A stretch of DNA of 5,132 bases from Sphingobacterium thalpophilum (GTDB lineage: Bacteria; Bacteroidota; Bacteroidia; Flavobacteriales; Flavobacteriaceae): the NCBI GenBank assembly GCA_943325255.2, contig CALPOS020000161.1, positions 1 to 5,132 of the forward strand, in the 5' to 3' direction. Both the position numbers and the translations under genes were made by a program. The notes below the pieces were generated by a model. It was not told where the DNA came from. It was given only the letters and a program-made list of their open reading frames with translations, and made no database searches. Every line of letters starts with the position of its first letter. Within the stretch, counting starts at the first letter, position 1. Below are positions 1-5,132 of this stretch, piece by piece.

Positions 1-184
1 CCATAGAGATGGTACGAACCGTATCTTCACCAATGTGTGATTGTACTTCTAATATTAATAAAGTACCGTCTTTTTTAGTGATTTCTAATGAATCGTAAAT
101 TTTTGGTAATTCAGCGTCTTTAGTATTGAATACTACGTCAACTACTGGCCCGATGATTTGAGAAACTTTTCCTATTGCTTTTGA
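1..184 (-). repeat. Second copy (copy B) of the atpD 5' coding region, partner of 700-883
   Basis: Each base here aligns with the base 699 positions further on (233 codons), with no gaps. Over the 61 shared codons, 25 of 183 bases differ (about 86% identity). Fifteen codons differ silently. Six change a residue; copy A to copy B these are N to D, V to I, V to A, G to T, A to S and V to A. Homology stops exactly where the copy A start codon ATG corresponds to GAG in copy B, because the sequence before the joint belongs to the AtpD central domain (residues MRESK). The copy runs off the window at base 1, so its full extent is unknown. Confidence 0.95.
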
Positions 185-886
185 CTCTCTCATTCCTGGC
201 ATATCTACTTTAGATAAATCCCATCCGCCTTCTTCCATAGAGTGCATGAACGCATCCCCGTATTTTATAATTCCTGACTCTAACATCTCACGAAGTAAGT
301 CATTTCCTTCACGTGTTCTTTCCCCTACTCCTGCGAATACTGAAAGTCCACCGTGACCTTTTGCGATATTGTTGATCAATTCCTGAATCAAAACTGTTTT
401 ACCAACTCCAGCTCCACCGAACAATCCAATTTTTCCTCCTTTTGCATAAGGCTCGATAAGGTCGATTACTTTGATTCCTGTGAATAAAACTTCAGAAGAG
501 GTAGAAAGATCTTCGAATTTTGGTGCTGGTCTGTGGATTGACAATCCGTTATCACCAGTTTTAGGCAATTCTCCTAAACCGTCGATAGCGTCGCCGATTA
601 CGTTGAACAAACGTCCGTAAACATCCGCTCCGATTGGCATTTTGATTGGGTTTCCTGTACCTACTACTTCATAACCTCTGCTCAAACCGTCAGTAGAATC
701 CATTGAGATTGTACGTACGGTATTTTCACCGATGTGTGATTGTACTTCAAGTACTAATAATGTACCGTCTTTTTTAGTGATTTCTAATGAATCATAAATT
801 TTTGGAAGTTCAACATCTTTACCGTTGAAAACTACGTCCACTACTGGACCAATGATTTGTGCAACTTTTCCTATTACTTTTGACAT
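1..886 (-). CDS. atpD: F1Fo ATP synthase subunit beta (3' end outside window), with an in-frame repeated N-terminus
   Basis: This is the catalytic beta subunit of the F1 sector of ATP synthase, which makes ATP at the cytoplasmic face of the inner membrane. The start ATG is at 886-884 and opens MSKVIGKVAQIIGPVVDVVF, the usual Flavobacterium-type N-terminus. The beta-barrel domain covers about residues 1-85. Walker A GGAGVGKT is at residues 157-164 (bases 418-395), and GERTREGND places the catalytic Glu at 189. The frame is normal through GGWDLSKVDMPGMRESK (to about 236). It then does not continue into the expected TFVFGQMNEPPGA; it restarts as IGKVSQIIGPVVDVVF, a second AtpD N-terminus, and runs open to the window edge (295 codons visible). 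The first copy alone lacks Walker B, the rest of the nucleotide-binding domain and the C-terminal helices. If the second copy is complete, the product would be about 735 residues against the usual 460-505. The family call is secure; whether the fused gene is real is open. A separate promoter lies upstream. Confidence 0.93.
   Translation of the reverse strand, partial: MSKVIGKVAQIIGPVVDVVFNGKDVELPKIYDSLEITKKDGTLLVLEVQSHIGENTVRTISMDSTDGLSRGYEVVGTGNPIKMPIGADVYGRLFNVIGDAIDGLGELPKTGDNGLSIHRPAPKFEDLSTSSEVLFTGIKVIDLIEPYAKGGKIGLFGGAGVGKTVLIQELINNIAKGHGGLSVFAGVGERTREGNDLLREMLESGIIKYGDAFMHSMEEGGWDLSKVDMPGMRESKAIGKVSQIIGPVVDVVFNTKDAELPKIYDSLEITKKDGTLLILEVQSHIGEDTVRTISM
700..883 (-). repeat. First copy (copy A) of the atpD 5' coding region, partner of 1-184
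   Basis: This is the authentic 5' end of atpD: it directly follows the start codon and lies downstream of a recognisable promoter. It encodes the N-terminal beta-barrel segment (residues 2-62). It is repeated in the same orientation at 1-184, in frame and with mostly synonymous divergence. Conserved blocks shared by both copies include QIIGPVVDVVFN, LPKIYDSLEITKKDGTLL and LEVQSHIGE. Confidence 0.95.
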
Positions 887-901
887 TGCTTATGTATTTA
901 T

Positions 902-915
902 TAAATAGCTATTTA
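902..915. promoter_or_regulatory. 14-bp perfect palindrome in the atpD leader
   Basis: The sequence TAAATAGCTATTTA reads the same on both strands. It lies 16-29 bases before the atpD start codon and downstream of the predicted promoter, so it would be in the 5' untranslated RNA. It could be a protein-binding site or a weak hairpin near the ribosome-binding region, but in AT-rich DNA such a palindrome can also arise by chance. No function is claimed. Confidence 0.3.
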
Positions 916-959
916 GGTTAATGAAAACAGTGTGTAAAAACACCTCTTTTTTCCGAGTG

Positions 960-989
960 CAAATATAAATCTTTAAAATATAAAATCAA
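960..989 (-). promoter_or_regulatory. Bacteroidota-type promoter for atpD
   Basis: On the minus strand the -7 box TATATTTG (967-960) fits the Bacteroidota consensus TAnnTTTG exactly. A TTG (989-987) stands 19 bases upstream, within the spacing known for the -33 element of this phylum's housekeeping sigma factor. Transcription would begin near 955-950 and give a leader of about 65-70 bases before the ATG at 886. The leader is AT-rich with no Shine-Dalgarno sequence, as is usual in Bacteroidota. The site lies downstream of the preceding gene's terminator, so atpD appears to be transcribed independently of the receptor-hydrolase pair. Confidence 0.75.
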
Positions 990-1073
990 GATAATTTTTA
1001 TAAAAAAACAGGATTATTTTATGTGATTCTTTACTGCAGTTTCATTCCCTGATTATTCTTAAAGAAAATCACC

Positions 1074-1108
1074 AAAATAAAAAACCACCCTTGAATTAAG
1101 GATGGTTT
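1074..1108 (-). terminator. Rho-independent terminator after the SGNH hydrolase gene
   Basis: The minus-strand RNA can form an 11-pair stem (arms 1108-1098 and 1092-1082, AAACCAUCCUU with AAGGGUGGUUU) around a 5-base loop. All pairs are Watson-Crick except one U-G wobble. The stem is followed directly by a U-rich run (UUUUUUAUUUU, counting the last stem bases). It begins 23 bases past the hydrolase stop codon. In plus-strand RNA the wobble becomes an A-C mismatch and the following T tract is weaker, so the hairpin is best suited to ending minus-strand transcription. Confidence 0.85.
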
Positions 1109-1131
1109 ATTTATAGGTGCAATTCTGCTTC

Positions 1132-2610
1132 TTAATTCAAAACGGCAGGATATTGTATTTGGTATTTACCTAAATCAACAGGTCGAAAAGTCGAGCCATA
1201 CTTCGCGTTTATTGCTTCCATGAATTTATTTGCTATTAATGCATATCCTCTTGCACTAGGATGAACTCCATCTAAAGAAAATGCTCCTCCAGTAACGTAT
1301 GATGCTGACAAATGGTAATTCCCGAAACTAATTCCACCATTATAAACTTGGCTTAGAATTGAATTAGCATCTACGAAAGCTAAACCTTTTGCTTCTGCTA
1401 GTGACTTAATAGATAAATTATAAGCATCAACGGCAACTTTTATTTCATTAACTTCATCTTTAGAAAGCACCCAACTATCTGCTAGTGGGACACTAAGTCC
1501 ATTGATAGCAGCTGGGTTTCCCCCAACTAAGGTTCCTAAAAAAGATCTTGCAGGTAAAACCAACAAATCTTCTTTTGTTGCTTGACGATAAGATGGTAAA
1601 CCTAATGTAGATAATGGCGTTAAATAACTATCAACAATTACTACTGCATTTTGACCGGCTTTAAAAGTAATCGTTCTTCTATCTTTCTCTTCAGAAGTTA
1701 TCGCACCTCCTGCTAGGGCTAGGGCTAATCCTCCATTATATTGAGCGAAACCTGCATTCAATTGAGCTGCATTTGTCGCATCTAATGGAATTGCGTTATA
1801 AGGAACTGTTCTAAAATACGGAATTGTAGTTACATAAGGTATGTTCGAAACCACTCCTTTGGCTCCCCCAGCGGTCATAGCATCAAGCAATGCGCTATAA
1901 GTGCCAGCGAAGACGTTCGGGTCAGTTATGTCATTAGACCCGTATGTTGATGGATCTAGGTTGTTTGTTTGATTTACGCCAATTCCTCCAGAGGTTGCGT
2001 AACTTAGGACGTCATTGTTCCCAATCCAAAGCGAAAAGAAAGTTGGGCTTTGAGCTACTGCGTCATCGATAATTCTAGCTGTTGGCGATGATGCAAACCT
2101 CACATAATAAGGATTTGCTGTGCCGGCACCCAAACCTGCAATATTGCCATATCCTGGAGCTAGCAAATGAAAACTCTTTGCTCCTGGAACTCCCATATTA
2201 TTGAATGGTCCAGTCAAAACGTTGGTTATTTCTGTTACAGGAGTGCCTGGGAGATTGACAGGCGCAGTGCCGTTAAAATAAAGTCTTGTTCCTTGTCCTG
2301 GAATTGGAAGGCCACCAGCTAATAATCCGCCTAGGTTATCATCCCCACACAACGGAATTCTGAATTCTCCGCCGCCAACTTGCGCAAATTGTTGTGCAAG
2401 TATGTTGGTATACGATCCTTCTTGTCCTTTTTTAAATAAAGCGCCATCGCTGTATCCAGCAGTCAGTGAGTTCCCTAAAGCTACATATTTTGAAAAATCA
2501 GCATTCCCGGCTATCACTGGGACTTCAGCTGGCGTCGAATCCTCGTCGTTACTTGAACATGCAATTAAGGTTAACGAAACCAATAAAAGCCATTTGAAAT
2601 TTTTTATCAT
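1132..2610 (-). CDS. SGNH/GDSL-type hydrolase, probable surface lipoprotein
   Basis: This is a complete 492-residue gene for a probable esterase or lipase-like enzyme of the SGNH superfamily. The N-terminus MIKNFKWLLLVSLTLIAC is a lipoprotein signal peptide with lipobox LIAC and the lipidated Cys at 18. The SSNDED that follows is acidic, resembling the export signals that send Bacteroidota lipoproteins to the outer face of the outer membrane. Block I is GNSLTAG (46-52), with nucleophile Ser48 and Asn in place of the usual Asp of GDSL. The block II Gly is in NNMGVPGA (about 140). Block III is GNND (197-200), with the oxyanion Asn199. Block V is DGVHP, giving the Asp447/His450 pair. All four SGNH residues are therefore present. 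At about 490 residues it is much longer than minimal 200-residue SGNH enzymes; the long insert between blocks III and V is not recognised. The start is fixed by the signal peptide. It lies 29 bases after the receptor gene, presumably in one operon. The substrate is unknown. Confidence 0.9.
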   Translation of the reverse strand: MIKNFKWLLLVSLTLIACSSNDEDSTPAEVPVIAGNADFSKYVALGNSLTAGYSDGALFKKGQEGSYTNILAQQFAQVGGGEFRIPLCGDDNLGGLLAGGLPIPGQGTRLYFNGTAPVNLPGTPVTEITNVLTGPFNNMGVPGAKSFHLLAPGYGNIAGLGAGTANPYYVRFASSPTARIIDDAVAQSPTFFSLWIGNNDVLSYATSGGIGVNQTNNLDPSTYGSNDITDPNVFAGTYSALLDAMTAGGAKGVVSNIPYVTTIPYFRTVPYNAIPLDATNAAQLNAGFAQYNGGLALALAGGAITSEEKDRRTITFKAGQNAVVIVDSYLTPLSTLGLPSYRQATKEDLLVLPARSFLGTLVGGNPAAINGLSVPLADSWVLSKDEVNEIKVAVDAYNLSIKSLAEAKGLAFVDANSILSQVYNGGISFGNYHLSASYVTGGAFSLDGVHPSARGYALIANKFMEAINAKYGSTFRPVDLGKYQIQYPAVLN

Positions 2611-2639
2611 GATCTAAATAATTTTATTAGTGTTTGAAT

Positions 2640-5132
2640 TTAAGGGTTAATGGTCCATGAAGCATACCATAATTGTCCGATTGCTCCTGCTCCAATTACC
2701 TGAATGTAATCTTTTCCGAAAATATTATTACCGCCCACTTTCAGTACAGATTTTAATACTGGGATTGCATAATTAATCTGCGCATCAAAAACGGTGTTTT
2801 CTGGAACCATTCCGTCTCCAAAATTTGACTCCCAAAGGTATTCTGTATTCCATCTTACGTTGGTGTTAAAACCAAAGTTTTTGAAAAGTTTATCATTTCC
2901 GAGCGATCCTTTTATTCTATGTTTTGGTGTATTAAATCCTGCAATGAAAGAAGGATCTTTTTCCTGGTCGAATTCAAAATCAGCAAAATTATAATTCACA
3001 CTTACTTCGAAGTCTTTGTATACTTTTTTGCCCAATCCTACTCCAAACCCAACTGACGTTACTTGCGTTTGAGAGTTGGTGTATACATTATATTCTCTTC
3101 TATCTTTATTAGCAATTGCGGTTATTGCATTAGGATCAGAGGAAATTAGATTTACATTTCCATAATAAGGAGCAAATACTCTCGCTTGGTTTAGGAAGTC
3201 ATTGTATATATTATAGTAACCATTAATATCAATTGATAAATCATTATTAATAACCGAGCGGTACCCCAATTCAATTGCTTGAACTCGCTCTGGTTTTACT
3301 AAATCAATATTGGCAACTTGAAGATTTGCAGCTGCCGCAGTTGGCGATTGTCCTTGAGAAATTGCGGTATCGAAAGCAACAACAGATTCCTTGGTAAATG
3401 AATTGTTGTATGCGTCAAGTCCTGTCATTACTTTGGTGTTAGCACCTAATATTGCTTGACCTGCAGCAGAAATTACTCCGCTGCCGTTAAAATTATTCCC
3501 TCTTGTTTCAGAGTAGCGCTCTAAATTATCAGGAGCTGATCCAATTAGCGCATATGGACCAACATCCAAGCCTATATACTGATCTTGCGTTGTTGGATTT
3601 CTGAATCCTGTTTGGTATGACAATCTAAAATTATGTTTTTTTGTAGCTCCACCAGAATATACGAAAGCTAATCTAGGAGAAACAAAACCATCAAAATTTT
3701 GACTTTTATCATAACGAAGTGATGCTGTAAGTTTCAATCTTTCTTCTTTAAGAAACTTTTTGGTCAATTGTGAATAAACACCAAATTCGTTGTAAGTAAT
3801 TTTTCCGTCTTTATCTGTAAAGATACTACCATTCGAATTCATCTCATAAATCCTGTACGAGCTTCCTATTTGAATTTCGCCAAATTTTATTTTATCCTTA
3901 AAATTATAATTGGCATCTGAATGATAAATTCGAGATTGGTCTTCGAACTTAGCTCCGCCCGTTATTGGATTTGAATTCCCTATTACTTTCGCTAAAGCAG
4001 CATCGAATGCAGCAGTTCCTGGCAACAATCTAGTGCCTCTCGCACCGCCTAAATTACTAGGAGTTAATGGTAAAAGTGGCGTTAGATTAAGATCAGCAAA
4101 GTTTCTTGCGTAGTTGGATGCATTCGCAGCGTTAAATCCCAAAACAGCACTCGATAGTTGGTAAGCGGTTGCATAATCTGTAAACCAGTTCGTGTTGCTT
4201 TTCCATTCTTCATTAACTTTAAGTCCAGCAAAAGTCATATTGTATGAATTTCCGGCATCTTCCGTAACCATATATCCTCTCACAAAGAAATTATTTGACT
4301 TTACTTCAATTTTATTTTGGTTCATGAAGAAGCTTTTTAATGCATATCTGTTTGCTCCTTGATAAATTGTATTTCCTGCACCCACTTTACTTTGCAATAT
4401 GATTTCAACATCATCTGCCCATGGTCTGATATGGAGTGAAAAATCTGCTTTTACGCTCTTGATCTTATTATCATTTAAATCTTGGTCGCGATAACCCGTT
4501 CTGCTCACATTCCCAACATTCGGAATAAAAACAGATGCTTCGTCTCCATAATAATTCAAACCATTATAATTTTGATTGTTTTCATGCCCAACCAATCCTC
4601 CATTTACATCGGAAGCATCAGATGCAATCCACTCGGTAGCCTTCATGATATTTAAGTTCGCTTTACCTGCGATGTATTTGTTAAATGCATGGGCAGCACG
4701 GATTCCGAAATCATAGTAGTCATTAGTTCCCGCGGTTTTTTGAGAAGTTTGACCATATTTCATATACGTACTTATTCCTTCACTTGTAAAGGGACTCTTA
4801 CTATTCATGAATAGAATTCCGTTGAATGCATTGGCTCCATATAATGCAGAAGAAGCCCCTGGCAGTAATTCTACATTTGCGACATCTAATTCAGAAAGAC
4901 CTATTAAATTACCTAAAACAAAGTTTAATGCTGGGGAAGAATTATCCATTCCATCAACTAGTTGCATAAAACGAGTATTTGAAATCGTGGCAAAACCTCT
5001 AGTGTTTATCGATTTAAACGACAAACTACTCGTATTAAAATGCACTTCTTTAAGGTTTTCTAATCCGTCATAGTAAGTAGCAGCAGTAGAACCTTTAATC
5101 TCTTTCAATCCCATTCTTTCAATCGTAACAGG
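2640..5132 (-). CDS. TonB-dependent outer-membrane receptor (5' end outside window)
   Basis: This is a 22-strand-barrel-type receptor that imports a ligand across the outer membrane using TonB/ExbBD energy. The frame is open to the window edge: six residues (PVTIER) precede the first Met at 5114, so that Met is almost certainly internal and 830 residues are visible. Numbering from it, the plug domain shows NTRGF (37-41), RFMQLVDGMD (about 48-57) and PGASSALYG followed by NAFNGIL (85-101), classic plug signatures. The barrel follows, with KPER-QAIELGY at about 607-617 and NNIFGKDY near 796-803, both typical of the C-terminal part of these receptors. The chain ends on an aromatic-rich final strand, LWYASWTINP. 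The signal peptide, any N-terminal carboxypeptidase-regulatory-like domain and any TonB box would lie beyond the window. It is the upstream partner of the SGNH lipoprotein gene, with a 29-base gap that holds no visible promoter or terminator. It is not paired with a SusD-like gene here. The ligand is unknown. Confidence 0.93.
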   Translation of the reverse strand, partial: PVTIERMGLKEIKGSTAATYYDGLENLKEVHFNTSSLSFKSINTRGFATISNTRFMQLVDGMDNSSPALNFVLGNLIGLSELDVANVELLPGASSALYGANAFNGILFMNSKSPFTSEGISTYMKYGQTSQKTAGTNDYYDFGIRAAHAFNKYIAGKANLNIMKATEWIASDASDVNGGLVGHENNQNYNGLNYYGDEASVFIPNVGNVSRTGYRDQDLNDNKIKSVKADFSLHIRPWADDVEIILQSKVGAGNTIYQGANRYALKSFFMNQNKIEVKSNNFFVRGYMVTEDAGNSYNMTFAGLKVNEEWKSNTNWFTDYATAYQLSSAVLGFNAANASNYARNFADLNLTPLLPLTPSNLGGARGTRLLPGTAAFDAALAKVIGNSNPITGGAKFEDQSRIYHSDANYNFKDKIKFGEIQIGSSYRIYEMNSNGSIFTDKDGKITYNEFGVYSQLTKKFLKEERLKLTASLRYDKSQNFDGFVSPRLAFVYSGGATKKHNFRLSYQTGFRNPTTQDQYIGLDVGPYALIGSAPDNLERYSETRGNNFNGSGVISAAGQAILGANTKVMTGLDAYNNSFTKESVVAFDTAISQGQSPTAAAANLQVANIDLVKPERVQAIELGYRSVINNDLSIDINGYYNIYNDFLNQARVFAPYYGNVNLISSDPNAITAIANKDRREYNVYTNSQTQVTSVGFGVGLGKKVYKDFEVSVNYNFADFEFDQEKDPSFIAGFNTPKHRIKGSLGNDKLFKNFGFNTNVRWNTEYLWESNFGDGMVPENTVFDAQINYAIPVLKSVLKVGGNNIFGKDYIQVIGAGAIGQLWYASWTINP

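Noticed and set aside
185..187. A new start codon for a separate second atpD at the copy B joint
   Set aside because: The codon matching the authentic ATG is GAG here, no stop codon ends the first copy before the joint, and the frame runs straight through, so the sequence as given encodes a fusion, not two genes.
930..943. Small GTGT-AAAA-ACAC hairpin in the atpD leader
   Set aside because: The stem is only four pairs and has no T tract or recognisable riboswitch fold around it; it is too weak to call.
2402..2617. Plus-strand open frame of 71 codons opposite the 5' part of the hydrolase gene
   Set aside because: It lies antisense to a well-supported gene, shows no recognisable domain, and covers the signal peptide and catalytic block I region of the real gene.
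2794..2994. Plus-strand open frame of 66 codons within the receptor gene
   Set aside because: It is antisense to the conserved barrel C-terminus, with no family signature or promoter.
4807..5073. Plus-strand open frame of 88 codons within the receptor gene
   Set aside because: It is the reverse complement of the conserved plug domain (NTRGF, PGASSALYG), so constraint on the real gene explains the open frame.
5112..5114. ATG in the receptor frame as a possible translation start
   Set aside because: The frame continues upstream to the window edge with PVTIER, and a start here would leave no signal peptide and cut into the plug domain.

Overview
The window looks like AT-rich chromosomal DNA from a member of the Bacteroidota, most likely a Flavobacterium-like Flavobacteriaceae. 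The pointers are the AtpD sequence style, a TAnnTTTG/TTG promoter, no Shine-Dalgarno sites at the starts, a Bacteroidota-type surface lipoprotein, and a TonB-dependent receptor paired with a lipoprotein hydrolase. All real genes are on the minus strand, so transcription runs from high to low coordinates.

Layout in transcription order: (1) 5132-2640 is a TonB-dependent outer-membrane receptor whose 5' end lies outside the window. (2) After 29 bases, 2610-1132 is a complete 492-residue SGNH/GDSL-type hydrolase lipoprotein. The pair probably forms one operon and closes with a hairpin terminator at 1108-1074. (3) A 245-base intergenic region holds that terminator, a good Bacteroidota promoter (989-960) and a 14-bp perfect palindrome in the leader. 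(4) 886-1 is atpD, F1 ATP synthase subunit beta, running off the window at its 3' side.

The striking feature is in atpD. The frame reads as normal AtpD from residue 1 to about residue 236, through Walker A and the catalytic glutamate. At the point where the conserved FGQMNEPPGA segment should follow, it restarts in frame as a second, diverged copy of the AtpD N-terminus. The two copies (1-184 and 700-883) are exactly 699 bases apart, align without gaps, and differ at 25 of 183 coding bases, mostly at silent positions. The joint sits in a short shared TCAAAAG stretch. This is either a real partial duplication or fusion of two atpD alleles, or a chimeric joint between two related templates made during amplification or assembly. 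The artefact explanation must be excluded before any biology is inferred.

The receptor and hydrolase probably work together at the cell surface: the hydrolase cleaves an ester-type substrate outside the cell and the receptor imports the product using TonB energy. The substrate cannot be read from the sequence. AtpD is an unrelated housekeeping gene with its own promoter. No RNA gene, CRISPR array, insertion sequence or phage element was seen.
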